A stretch of 36,596 nt of DNA from Prevotella sp. UBA2850 (GTDB lineage: Bacteria > Bacteroidota > Bacteroidia > Bacteroidales > Bacteroidaceae). The position numbers and the translations under genes are program-made. Below the pieces are notes generated by a model. The model did not search any database, was not told the origin of the DNA, and worked only from the letters and a program-made list of their open reading frames with translations. Positions 1 through 7,679 of the stretch are shown here, in pieces (positions within the stretch are counted from its first letter, which is position 1; each line of letters opens with the position of its first letter). Location: the NCBI GenBank assembly GCA_002350805.1, contig DEFO01000041.1:1-36596 (forward strand), given 5' to 3'.

Positions 1-115
1 CAAAACCACCCTCCCAATTCGGGAGAGTGGTTCCAACTACAAGACTCGAGCCATCCTCATCAACGAGTCGGGTCTCTGCTCTCTGATTCTTCCTCGCAAC
101 TGCCACATACAAAAA
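1..115 (+). pseudogene. BRO-N (phage antirepressor-type) gene fragment, frameshifted
   Basis: Read from base 2, the frame gives TLPIRESGSNYKTRAILINE followed by SGLCSLIL. This matches the core of the BRO-N domain found in phage-type antirepressors of Bacteroidales, where the motif usually runs INESGLYSLIL-SSKLP. After about base 92 that frame departs from the family, but the adjacent frame continues with SSQLPHTK, so a single-base deletion explains the break. Nothing BRO-like follows base 115, so the gene is both frameshifted and truncated. Its 5' part lies outside the window. In living relatives the protein binds DNA as a phage regulator; here it is probably a relic of a lost mobile element. 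The family match is by eye only. Confidence 0.6.
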
Positions 116-140
116 TACCGCCAGAAAACGAGCGGAAAAT

Positions 141-156
141 GGGCAGGTTTTTGCCC
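141..156 (+). terminator. small terminator-like hairpin after the BRO-N relic
   Basis: GGGCA at 141-145 pairs with TGCCC at 152-156 and is followed by TAATTATTT. The stem is short and the T-tract is broken, so this is a weak terminator candidate for whatever once ran through the relic. Confidence 0.25.
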
Positions 157-163
157 TAATTAT

Positions 164-194
164 TTGGTCGTTTTAAAGATTTTTCGTATCTTTG
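164..194 (+). promoter_or_regulatory. Bacteroidetes-type promoter with no recognised gene downstream
   Basis: TTG at 164-166, a 20-bp spacer and TATCTTTG at 187-194 match the Bacteroidetes sigma-ABfr consensus TTG-N19/20-TAnnTTTG. The same layout occurs upstream of mnmA. Transcription would begin near 200, exactly where a hairpin (AAACGGA at 201-207, TCCGTTT at 212-218) begins. No convincing gene lies between here and the convergent DUF2723 gene. Confidence 0.6.
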
Positions 195-199
195 TAGGG

Positions 200-476
200 T
201 AAACGGAAGCGTCCGTTTATGTCTCAAAACAATCTACTTAAATACATATATTGGGGTCTATATCGATGCCGATGGAGTAACGAAACGTTACCTCATGAGA
301 GGGTGCGACACACCGAGCGTTCTTTGACATGTTGCTGTAATAGATAGAAACCAACCAACGACAAAAGAGTGCATGGGCTCAATTTTGAGCTGATGCAAAA
401 ACATATCATGAGTGAGAGGGGTGAGTACAAGAATCCAATTTTGGATTGATGCAAATACGTATCATGAGAGAGATTA
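200..476 (+). ncRNA. candidate structured non-coding transcript
   Basis: This stretch follows a good promoter and has no convincing reading frame. It holds a 5' hairpin (201-218), a dyad GTAACG-AAA-CGTTAC (277-291) and two palindromic hairpins inside a 56-bp tandem duplication (371-482). A 42-codon frame from ATG 219 to TAG 347 exists, but its composition is unlike a protein. Another frame gives protein-like text from about 247 to a stop near 327 but has no start codon. A transcript would run convergently into the 3' end of the DUF2723 gene. The RNA call is inference; the structures could instead act as DNA sites or as the 3' UTR of the opposing gene. Confidence 0.3.
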
Positions 477-482
477 CATGGG
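371..482. repeat. 56-bp tandem duplication carrying covarying hairpins
   Basis: Two copies, 371-426 and 427-482, share a core with palindrome, TGATGCAAA, and TATCATGAG. The palindromes are GCTCAATTTTGAGC (377-390) and ATCCAATTTTGGAT (433-446). The three outer base pairs differ between copies, yet pairing is kept in each. A third hairpin, GGGCTGA-TTGT-TCAGCCC at 480-497, overlaps the last codons of the opposing DUF2723 gene. Confidence 0.7.
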
Positions 483-3400
483 CTGATTGTTCAGCCCTTG
501 CTGCCTGCCCGTATATTGCTGGTAATAGCCTGCCAGCTCTTGCGTGAGCTGCTCTGCCCACGCCCGGTCGATCATGCTGGCAGTCTGCACCATCTGCTGC
601 ATCAGCAGGAAATGACGCTCACATTCCTGCCGCATCAGCGAGAAGTTGCGGGGCGCCAGCGAGAGACTGTAGCGCAGGTATTGGGCCGACTTCGTCCACA
701 GCAGGCTCACCACTCTCCTGCCCTCTTTCGGCATGTCCAGCAGACAGTAGGCCTGCGCGATGTCGTTGTCGCTGCCATAGAGATAGTCGGCGGGCAGGAT
801 GCTGTAGGGCACCACCCTGGCGGCCTTCCGCAGCACGGCTTTCGCCTTGTCGGTCTGCTGCTCGGCAATCAGGGCGAGGGCCAGCTGGGCAAACAGGCGC
901 CGATAGCGGTAGAGCATGTTACGGTTGGCCTCGTCGAGGTAGAGCCCCGGCCGGGCTGTATCGGTGAAGCGGAACCGCTGCATCAGGTTGTCGTACGTGC
1001 GGCGCGTGTCGGTGGGCTTGATGCCGTCGGCGGGATGGCAGAAGGGCGTGAGTCGGTCGGCCAGCCCCTCGGTGACGAGGTAGCCCGCGAGGTTGAGATA
1101 GCTCTCGGCGCCCACCGAGTTGCAGATGTAGATGGGCCGTTCCCACTGGCTCTGGTTGAGCATCTCGAGCAGGGCAAGGTCGCTCTTGTAGAGTGCCCGC
1201 CGCCCCTTCAGCGAGATGACCATGCGGCTGGGGATGCTGTCGGGCAGGGCCATGCCACTCTTTCTGACGGCCTCAGGGTCGATATGCATGTAGATGGTAT
1301 CGGTGGGGATGATGTGCATGTCGGCATCGGTGGCGCGCACCCAGTGGCTGATGATGTTGGAGAGCTCGAAGGGCTCGTCGCCAAACTGCCGCCGCGCCTC
1401 GTCGGGATGCTCGTCGTAGTAGCGCATGAGCTGCTGGCGCGCCTCGGGCACCACCTCTATATAGTCGTTCGTTCCGCTGGCATACTCGCTGCGATGCCAG
1501 CTGAAGGGCACTCCAGGCGCCTCGTAGGCAGGGCGGCGCAGCTGGTCGATATACCAGTCGGTGGTGGCATACATCATGTTGCAGACGCGCATGTCGGTGC
1601 GGATGCCCTCCACCTCCTGGCAGTACCAGAGCGGAAACGTGTCGTTGTCGCCGTTGGAGAGGATGATGGGATGGCCGTCGGCCTGCGCTGAGTTCAGATA
1701 GTTGGCACCGGCGTCGCGGCAGATGTAGCGATGCGAGCGGTCGTGGTCGTCCCAGTTCTGAAAGGCCATCTGCAGGGGGATGAGCAGGCACGCCAGTCCC
1801 ACGCCCACAGGCCACCAGACAGGGCAGCATGAGGCCGGCCGACCGGGTCCGGCGAGGCGTCTGAAGCAACTGCAGAAGAGCGCCGGCAGCAGGTCGCACA
1901 GAGCCGCCACACCCATGCCGCACCAGACGGCAAAGGCATAGAACGAGCCGGCGTAGGAGTAGTCGCGCTCGCGGGGCTGCACGGGTGTCTGATTGATGTA
2001 GATGACGATGGCCAGGCCGGTCATGAAAAACAGGAAGAACACCACCCAGAACTGGCGTATGCCGCGCTCGCCCCGACGGAGTGCCTGCCACAACAGACCG
2101 ATGATGCCAAGCAGAAGCGGCAGACAGTAGTAGACATTGTGGCCCTTGTTCTGGCGCAGCTCGTCGGGCAGCAGGCTTTGGTCGCCCAGCCGCCAGTTGT
2201 CGATGGGCGCAATGCCCGTGAGCCAGTTGCCGTGAATGGGCGAGCCCTCGCCCTGCACATCGTTCTGACGGCCCGCAAAGTTCCACATCAGGTAGCGCCA
2301 ATACATGAAGTGGCACTGGTAAGAGAGAAAGAAGCGCAGGTTCTCCCAGGCCGTGGGCATCTTCACCGTCACATACTCGCCGCAACGGTCGCTGGCGGTC
2401 TGGCGCCCCTCGACGCCTCCCATCCATGCCTCGTAGTCGTGGGCATGCTTGCTGTCCCACATGCGCGGAAAGAGCATCTGCTGCTCGTAGACATAGCTGA
2501 TGTCACGGGGCGCCGACACATACTCGTCGCGCTCGGTGGCATCTTTCTTGGTTTTGCGCCGCCATTGCGCCCGTCCCTCCTTGTGCACCGGAACACAATA
2601 GTCGCCCTGCCGCTCGATCTTCACCTGCGAGGTGTAGGCCTGGCCGTAGAGCAGCGGGTACTGGCCGTACTGGTCGCGCGCCAGGTATTTGCGCAGCGTG
2701 AACACATCCTCGGGCGAGTTCTGGTCCATGGGCGTGTTGGCCGTGCTGCGAATCATGATGACGGCATAGCTGCAGTAGCCGATGATGAGCATGAGCAGGC
2801 AGAGCAGCGAGGTGTGGGCCACCCGCTGACGCCGCCGGTAGGTGAACCACAGCGCCCACGACATGACTGCCGCCAGACAGACGAGATAGACCATCACACC
2901 CGTGTTGTAGCGGGCATGCAGCACGTTGACGAACAGCAGCTCAAACCATCCGGCCACCGTCGTGATGCCAGGGATGACCACATAGAGAATGACGCCGATG
3001 AGCACGAACGACACCAGCAGCGCCACCAGCGAGCCCAGCACACCGGGCTCACGGTATTTGCGATAGTAGAACACGAGCACGAGCGCCGAGAGACACAGCA
3101 GGTTGAGCAGATGCACACCGATGCTGATGCCGGTCATGTAGGCCATGAGCACCAGCCAGCGGTCGCTGTGGGGCATGTCGGCCTCGTCGTCCCACTTCAG
3201 GATGAGCCAGAACACCACGGCCGTGAAGAGCGACGAGCAGGCATAGACCTCACCCTCGACAGCCGAATACCAGAACGTGTCGCTGAAGGTGTAGATGAGC
3301 GCTCCCACCAAGCCCGACAGGACAATCATCGTCCACCGGCGCGGAGTCAGCTCCTGCCACGAGGTGATAAGCAGACGGCGCACTAGATGGGTGATGGTCC

Positions 3401-3698
3401 AGAAGAGGAACATCACGCACAAGGCGCTCAGACCGGCGTTCAGCAGGTTGATACACCATGCCACACGGTCGGGACTGCCTGCCAGCTGGGCAAACAGATT
3501 GGCCATGAGCATGAAGAAAGGAGCACCGGGCGGATGGCCGATTTCCAGCTTGTAGGCTGAGAGGATGAACTCCGGACAATCCCAAAACGAGGCGCTGGGC
3601 TCGATGGTCAGACCATAGACGGTGGCGGCAATGGCAAACACCAGCCACCCCACGGCATTGTCCACTCGACAGTAATTTTGTTGGTTGGTTGCTATCAT
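474..3698 (-). CDS. DUF2723 family membrane protein (TMEM260-like putative protein O-mannosyltransferase)
   Basis: A 1074-residue polytopic membrane protein. The N-terminal half carries the DUF2723 signature: WDCPEF at about residues 39-44, then GHPPGAPFF, followed by many hydrophobic segments to about residue 650. The C-terminal third is soluble and helical, with Ala/Leu-rich repeats that look TPR-like. The eukaryotic homologue TMEM260 is a protein O-mannosyltransferase, so a glycosyltransferase role using a lipid-linked sugar at the inner membrane is likely but not shown here. I chose ATG 3698 because a longer frame to 3803 adds residues unlike the family and runs through a promoter-like box. 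It is divergent from mnmA. Family confidence is high, activity moderate. Confidence 0.85.
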   Translation of the reverse strand: MIATNQQNYCRVDNAVGWLVFAIAATVYGLTIEPSASFWDCPEFILSAYKLEIGHPPGAPFFMLMANLFAQLAGSPDRVAWCINLLNAGLSALCVMFLFWTITHLVRRLLITSWQELTPRRWTMIVLSGLVGALIYTFSDTFWYSAVEGEVYACSSLFTAVVFWLILKWDDEADMPHSDRWLVLMAYMTGISIGVHLLNLLCLSALVLVFYYRKYREPGVLGSLVALLVSFVLIGVILYVVIPGITTVAGWFELLFVNVLHARYNTGVMVYLVCLAAVMSWALWFTYRRRQRVAHTSLLCLLMLIIGYCSYAVIMIRSTANTPMDQNSPEDVFTLRKYLARDQYGQYPLLYGQAYTSQVKIERQGDYCVPVHKEGRAQWRRKTKKDATERDEYVSAPRDISYVYEQQMLFPRMWDSKHAHDYEAWMGGVEGRQTASDRCGEYVTVKMPTAWENLRFFLSYQCHFMYWRYLMWNFAGRQNDVQGEGSPIHGNWLTGIAPIDNWRLGDQSLLPDELRQNKGHNVYYCLPLLLGIIGLLWQALRRGERGIRQFWVVFFLFFMTGLAIVIYINQTPVQPRERDYSYAGSFYAFAVWCGMGVAALCDLLPALFCSCFRRLAGPGRPASCCPVWWPVGVGLACLLIPLQMAFQNWDDHDRSHRYICRDAGANYLNSAQADGHPIILSNGDNDTFPLWYCQEVEGIRTDMRVCNMMYATTDWYIDQLRRPAYEAPGVPFSWHRSEYASGTNDYIEVVPEARQQLMRYYDEHPDEARRQFGDEPFELSNIISHWVRATDADMHIIPTDTIYMHIDPEAVRKSGMALPDSIPSRMVISLKGRRALYKSDLALLEMLNQSQWERPIYICNSVGAESYLNLAGYLVTEGLADRLTPFCHPADGIKPTDTRRTYDNLMQRFRFTDTARPGLYLDEANRNMLYRYRRLFAQLALALIAEQQTDKAKAVLRKAARVVPYSILPADYLYGSDNDIAQAYCLLDMPKEGRRVVSLLWTKSAQYLRYSLSLAPRNFSLMRQECERHFLLMQQMVQTASMIDRAWAEQLTQELAGYYQQYTGRQQGLNNQPM

Positions 3699-3703
3699 GC
3701 CTG

Positions 3704-3711
3704 CAAAGATA
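3704..3711 (-). promoter_or_regulatory. -7 box (TATCTTTG) abutting the DUF2723 start
   Basis: TATCTTTG on the minus strand ends only 5 bp before ATG 3698, so a transcript from it would be leaderless or nearly so. No TTG sits at the usual 19-20 bp upstream; the nearest is about 28 bp away. The box may be real or coincidental. Confidence 0.35.
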
Positions 3712-3817
3712 GCGCAACACGGGCGAAACGACTGAAAAACAATGCTGACATTTGTCTGACATTTCGCTGACATCGGCCCTGACAGGCACACCGGCAAGGC
3801 CAAATAATCATTTTTAT

Positions 3818-3848
3818 TTGCTCTTTCGCTGGTTTTGTATTATCTTTG
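3818..3848 (+). promoter_or_regulatory. mnmA promoter
   Basis: TTG at 3818-3820, a 20-bp spacer and TATCTTTG at 3841-3848 form a full Bacteroidetes promoter. Transcription would start near 3855, about 15 nt before the mnmA ATG at 3869. This position supports the ATG at 3869 over the longer in-frame extension. Confidence 0.75.
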
Positions 3849-3868
3849 CACACAGAAAACTTTGCAAC

Positions 3869-4948
3869 ATGGTTTTGGAAGAATTAACAGACAAGCGCAT
3901 TGCGGTGCTGCTCTCGGGCGGCGTAGACAGTTCGGTGGTCGTCTATGAGTTTGCACGCCTCGGACTGCATCCCGATTGTTTCTACATCAAAATCGGTCCC
4001 GAGGAAGAGACCGAATGGGACTGCTCGAGCGAGGAGGACCTCGAGATGGCTACTGCCGTGGCAGCCAAGTACGGCTGCCGCCTGCAGGTGGTCGACTGCC
4101 ACCGTGAGTATTGGGATGAGGTGACACGCTACACCATGGATAAGGTACGCGCGGGACTGACCCCCAACCCCGACGTGATGTGCAACCGACTGATTAAGTT
4201 CGGGGCCTTCGACGAGAAGATGGGCCACGACTACGACCTGATAGCCACGGGCCACTATGCGCAGACCGAGGTGATTGACGGACTGAAATGGCTCACTACC
4301 AGTCCCGACCCGGTGAAAGACCAGACAGACTTCCTGGCGCAGATCTACGACTGGCAGCTGAAAAAGGCGCTCTTCCCCATCGGCCATTACCAGAAAGACG
4401 AGGTGCGACAGATTGCCGAGCGCGAGCATCTGGTGAACGCACATCGCAAAGACTCACAGGGCATCTGCTTCCTGGGGAAAATCAACTACAACGACTATAT
4501 CCGCCGCTTCCTGGGCGAACAGCCGGGCGACGTGATTGAACTGGAAACGGGCAAGCGCATCGGCGAGCACCGCGGATTGTGGTTCCACACCATCGGCCAG
4601 CGCAAGGGACTGGGCTTTGGCGGCGGACCCTGGTTTGTGGTGAAGAAAGATGTGGAACACAACATCCTCTATGTAGCCCACGGCTACGACCCGTCGACGG
4701 CCTACAAGCAGGAGTTTTTTGTGCACGACTTCCACAGCCTGAACGGAGTGATGCCGCCCGAGCGAATCACATTCAAGATACGCCACACGCCCGACTATCT
4801 GCCCGCCACCCTGAAAGACATGGGCGACGGCCGCTATGCCGTTTGTGCAGACAACAAGATTCACGGTGTAGCACCAGGCCAGTTCTGCGTGGTCTACGAC
4901 GAAGAGCACCACCGTTGCTATGGCAGTGGCGAGATTTTCATTCCTTAA
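3869..4948 (+). CDS. mnmA: tRNA-specific 2-thiouridylase MnmA
   Basis: A cytosolic enzyme of 359 residues that thiolates U34 of Lys, Glu and Gln tRNAs, using ATP to adenylate the base and a persulfide sulfur relay. The PP-loop SGGVDSS is at residues 16-22. The two catalytic cysteines are visible: Cys105 in NPDVMCNR and Cys200 in QGICFLG, matching the spacing of E. coli Cys102 and Cys199. The C-terminal beta-barrel part (HTIGQRKGLGFGGG, then APGQFCVVYD) is complete and length is normal for the family. A longer in-frame start at 3752 was rejected because the promoter lies inside it. Bacteroidales often carry more than one MnmA paralogue, so this may not be the only copy. Confidence 0.95.
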   Translation: MVLEELTDKRIAVLLSGGVDSSVVVYEFARLGLHPDCFYIKIGPEEETEWDCSSEEDLEMATAVAAKYGCRLQVVDCHREYWDEVTRYTMDKVRAGLTPNPDVMCNRLIKFGAFDEKMGHDYDLIATGHYAQTEVIDGLKWLTTSPDPVKDQTDFLAQIYDWQLKKALFPIGHYQKDEVRQIAEREHLVNAHRKDSQGICFLGKINYNDYIRRFLGEQPGDVIELETGKRIGEHRGLWFHTIGQRKGLGFGGGPWFVVKKDVEHNILYVAHGYDPSTAYKQEFFVHDFHSLNGVMPPERITFKIRHTPDYLPATLKDMGDGRYAVCADNKIHGVAPGQFCVVYDEEHHRCYGSGEIFIP

Positions 4949-5026
4949 TATCGTTTACCTTGCCGGCAGGCTATTCAGCAAGGTTCAAAGCCCTGCCCCA
5001 CTCTCCCAAGTAGGAGAGCGCCTGAC

Positions 5027-5173
5027 GGAGTTGGATTCGCTAGAGCCGGAGTTGGATTAGCTAGAGGCAGAGTCTGATTAGCTAGAACTGGAGTTGGATT
5101 AGCTAGAGGCAGAGTCGAATTAGCTAAAGCCGGAGTTGGATTCGCTAGAACTGGAGTTGGATTAGCTAGAGGC
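5027..5173. repeat. 21-bp tandem array, seven units
   Basis: Seven consecutive 21-bp units of the form GGAGTTGGATTAGCTAGAGGC run from 5027 to 5173, with variation at the last three bases (GCC, GGC or ACT) and in the AGAGTC/GGAGTT half. Each carries a TAGCTA or TCGCTA core. The array lies between the convergent 3' ends of mnmA and the helicase-associated-domain gene. A small hairpin (CTCTCC at 5001-5006, GGAGAG at 5013-5018) precedes it. All frames through the array are blocked by stops. Confidence 0.9.
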
Positions 5174-5190
5174 GGAGTATTGTCTACACT

Positions 5191-5254
5191 CCTACACTCC
5201 TAAACTCCTACACTCCTAAAAACCTACACTCCTAAACCCCACACTCCTAAAAAC
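5191..5254. repeat. 16-bp tandem array, four units
   Basis: Four 16-bp units related to CCTACACTCCTAAACT run directly after the 21-bp array, in the same convergent intergenic region. The first two differ at two positions. No gene or promoter is seen in 4949-5270 apart from these arrays. Confidence 0.85.
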
Positions 5255-5270
5255 TCTTCACTTGCAATGC

Positions 5271-5522
5271 CTAAACAGCATCCGGATTGACATAGGCATT
5301 CTGATTGATACGCTGATATTTCTCGCAAAGAGCCATCAGCGTATTGTATTTCTCCAGCCTCTCGGGCTGCAGCTCGCCGCGCACCATCAGCTTCCGGTTG
5401 TACTTCAGCCAATTCACCATGCGCAAGTCCCCTTCGTCGTATTTCGAGGGACGGCGTTTGTAAGTGTACAGGTAGCCAACAATCTGCAGATACATGGCTT
5501 CCCATCTTTCGTTGTTACTCAT
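5271..5522 (-). CDS. small helicase-associated (HA) domain protein
   Basis: An 83-residue protein made almost wholly of one helicase-associated domain. The signature residues are visible: RWEAMY near the start, the Tyr/Arg-rich loop, DLRMVNWLKYNRK, then GELQPERLEKYNTL. This small helical module is usually repeated at the C-terminus of DEAD-type helicases, where it is thought to contact nucleic acid. Here it stands alone with no helicase attached, so its partner is unknown. It starts 15 bp after the HAD gene stop and is likely the last gene of the lysS-pgi cluster. It ends facing the two tandem arrays. Confidence 0.75.
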   Translation of the reverse strand: MSNNERWEAMYLQIVGYLYTYKRRPSKYDEGDLRMVNWLKYNRKLMVRGELQPERLEKYNTLMALCEKYQRINQNAYVNPDAV

Positions 5523-5537
5523 AATAATAAGTAGTGT

Positions 5538-6269
5538 TTATGTAAAAAATCGTTTTAGTTTGTTCCATTCGTCTCTGAACGCGGTCATTCTGTCGTACAC
5601 CAGGCTGGCTCCTTCGTCGGCCAGCATGGCATCAGGCAACGGTCCGGTATTGACAGCCACCGTGAAGATGCCGGCAGCGACGGCCGCACGCACTCCCAAC
5701 GGAGCATTCTCCACCACAATGGCCTCGCAGGGCTGTACCTGACATTTGCGCAGTCCTGCCAGATAGGGCTCCGGACTGGGTTTCCCTTTCTTTACATCGA
5801 AGGCAGTGACAATCTTGTCGCGGTCCAACAGCTGCGGGAAAGCACTCTCCAGCCGGTCGAGCAAGGTGTGCTGTCCGCTGCCTGTCACCACGCCGATGGT
5901 CAGCCCGCTGTCTTTCATCATGTGCATCAGCTGCTCAACACCTTCCATCTTCTTGGCGGGCGGGCACTGTGCAAAGCGCTCCACCTTGGCCTGATAGATG
6001 CGCTGCGCCTCGCTCTCGGTGAGCTCCCTGCCCCACTGCCGGCGGGCCAGCAGCCTGATGGTCTCGGTGCCACGCATGCCCTCGTACTGATAGGCTTCGG
6101 CTGGCGTCATCTCTAGTCCGCATTGCTGCATCGACTCATGCCACGAGACGGCATGACCGGGCATACTGTCGAACAAGACGCCATCCATGTCGAAGAGCAC
6201 AGCCTTGGGACGGAAGGTCTCAAGACCGTGCTTCTCCTGATATTGTCTGATGCTCAACGCATAGTCCAT
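5538..6269 (-). CDS. HAD-superfamily phosphatase or beta-phosphoglucomutase-like protein
   Basis: A 243-residue cytosolic HAD hydrolase of subfamily IA. Motif I is LFDMDGVLFDSM near residue 25-36, with nucleophile and acid/base Asp; motif II is VVTGSG; motif III Lys is in FDVKKGKPSPEPYL; motif IV is VVENAPLGVRAA. The helical cap between motifs I and II is typical of beta-phosphoglucomutase-like enzymes. In motif IV, VEN replaces the more common VED, which is seen in many sugar-phosphate members. Substrate cannot be assigned. It begins 9 bp after the pgi stop, and its place beside a sugar-phosphate isomerase fits a sugar-phosphate phosphatase or mutase role. Confidence 0.85.
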   Translation of the reverse strand: MDYALSIRQYQEKHGLETFRPKAVLFDMDGVLFDSMPGHAVSWHESMQQCGLEMTPAEAYQYEGMRGTETIRLLARRQWGRELTESEAQRIYQAKVERFAQCPPAKKMEGVEQLMHMMKDSGLTIGVVTGSGQHTLLDRLESAFPQLLDRDKIVTAFDVKKGKPSPEPYLAGLRKCQVQPCEAIVVENAPLGVRAAVAAGIFTVAVNTGPLPDAMLADEGASLVYDRMTAFRDEWNKLKRFFT

Positions 6270-6278
6270 CGGCAGAGC

Positions 6279-7637
6279 TTACGCCTCTTTGGCCAGGCGC
6301 TCCTTGATGGCTTTCGAGTCGGCCTCATAGCCGGGCTTGTCGAGCAGGGCAAACATATTCTTCTTGTAAGCCTCCACACCGGGCTGGTTGAACGGGTTCA
6401 CACCCAGCACATTACCGCTGATGCCGCATCCGATCTCGAAGAAATAGATGAGCTGTCCGAGATAATACTCGTTGAGCTTGGGCATGCAGATGCGGATGTT
6501 GGGCACACCGCCGTCGACATGAGCCAGACGAGTGCCCAGCTCAGCCATCTTGTTCACCTCGTCAACACGCTTGCCAGCCAGGAAGTTCAGTCCGTCGAGA
6601 TTCTCCTCGTCCTCGGGGAAGAGCAGCTGCTGGTTGGGCTCCTCCACGCTGATGACGGTCTCGAAGATAGTGCGCTCGCCATCCTGAATCCACTGTCCCA
6701 TGGAGTGCAGGTCGGTGGTGAAGTCGCACGATGCGGGGAAGATACCCTTCTTGTCCTTACCCTCGCTCTCGCCATAGAGCTGCTTCCACCACTCGCTCAT
6801 GAAGTGGAGCTTTGGCTGGTAGTTGACCATGATCTCAATCTTCTTGCCACCCTCGTTGTAGAGTGCGTTGCGCACGGCGGCATACTGAGCGGCGATGTTC
6901 TGCTCGAAAGCGACGTCCTTGCCACATGCCTTCTCCATCTCCTGGGCACCGGCCACCAGCTGCTTGATGTCGAAACCGGCACAGGCAATGGGCAGCAGGC
7001 CTACGGGAGTGAGCACCGAGAAACGGCCACCCACATTGTCGGGGATGATGAACGAGGTGTAACCCTCCTTGTCGGCACAGGTGCGGGCAGCGCCCTTCTT
7101 GGCATCGGTCACAGCCACAATCACCTTCTTGGCCTCTTCCTTGCCGCGCTGGGCCTCGCACTGCTTCTTGAGCAGACGGAAGGTCAGGGCTGTCTCAGTG
7201 GTCGTACCCGACTTCGAGATGTTGATGACACCAAACTTCTTGTCTTTCAGGTAGGTAGTCATCTCTGAGAGGTAATCCTCGCCGATGTTGTTACCGGCAA
7301 ACAGGATGGTGGGGTTCTTCTTATCTTGCACCAGCCAGGCAAATGAGTTGCCCAAGGCCTCGATGACGGCACGCGCACCCAGATAGCTGCCGCCGATACC
7401 TGCTACGACCACCACTTCGCAGTTGGCGCGCAGCACGTCGGCACAAGCCTGAATCTCATCGAGGAAAGCCTCGCTGATGGATGTCGGCAGGTGCAACCAT
7501 CCAAGGAAATCGTTACCGGGGCATGTGCCGGCTTCAAGCATCTCTTGAGCTTCTTTCACCTTCGGCTCATAGGTCTTTACTGCTCCCTCGCCCAGGAAAC
7601 AAGCGGCCTTTGTAATGTCAAGACTAATATTCTTCAT
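6279..7637 (-). CDS. pgi: glucose-6-phosphate isomerase
   Basis: A 452-residue cytosolic enzyme that interconverts glucose-6-phosphate and fructose-6-phosphate. Signature stretches are present: GIGGSYLGARAV, SKSGTTTETALTFR, GGRFSVLTPVGLLPIA, and the C-terminal GVNPFNQPGVEAYK, whose catalytic Lys region is intact. Length fits the short bacterial Pgi branch. An upstream in-frame TTG at 7643 exists, but ATG 7637 gives MKNISLDITKA, the natural N-terminus. The gene lies 42 bp after the cytidylate-kinase-like gene and 9 bp before the HAD gene, so it is probably co-transcribed in the lysS-gpsA cluster. Confidence 0.95.
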   Translation of the reverse strand: MKNISLDITKAACFLGEGAVKTYEPKVKEAQEMLEAGTCPGNDFLGWLHLPTSISEAFLDEIQACADVLRANCEVVVVAGIGGSYLGARAVIEALGNSFAWLVQDKKNPTILFAGNNIGEDYLSEMTTYLKDKKFGVINISKSGTTTETALTFRLLKKQCEAQRGKEEAKKVIVAVTDAKKGAARTCADKEGYTSFIIPDNVGGRFSVLTPVGLLPIACAGFDIKQLVAGAQEMEKACGKDVAFEQNIAAQYAAVRNALYNEGGKKIEIMVNYQPKLHFMSEWWKQLYGESEGKDKKGIFPASCDFTTDLHSMGQWIQDGERTIFETVISVEEPNQQLLFPEDEENLDGLNFLAGKRVDEVNKMAELGTRLAHVDGGVPNIRICMPKLNEYYLGQLIYFFEIGCGISGNVLGVNPFNQPGVEAYKKNMFALLDKPGYEADSKAIKERLAKEA

Positions 7638-7679
7638 TGTCAATGTACAGGAATAATGTTTTTAAGTATTGATGTTGTT

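Noticed and set aside
219..347. 42-codon frame after the orphan promoter
   Set aside because: It has three consecutive Cys and many aromatic and Arg residues, no signal, and competes with a structured-RNA reading. Kept only as a note.
498..1691. Long plus-strand open frame opposite the DUF2723 gene
   Set aside because: It is the antisense of a well-supported gene in GC-rich sequence, and its translation is rich in His, Val and Gly with no family motif.
2139..3386. Plus-strand frame of 415 codons opposite DUF2723
   Set aside because: Shadow of the membrane gene: His/Arg/Gln-rich and without structure.
5001..5018. Hairpin CTCTCC/GGAGAG as the mnmA terminator
   Set aside because: It is not followed by a T-tract and the stem is only 6 bp, so it was not listed as a terminator.
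5027..5254. CRISPR array
   Set aside because: Units are contiguous 21-bp and 16-bp repeats without unique spacers, and no cas gene is near.
6123..7268. Plus-strand frame of 381 codons opposite HAD and pgi
   Set aside because: It crosses two real genes on the other strand and its Leu/His/Val-rich text matches no family; typical shadow frame.
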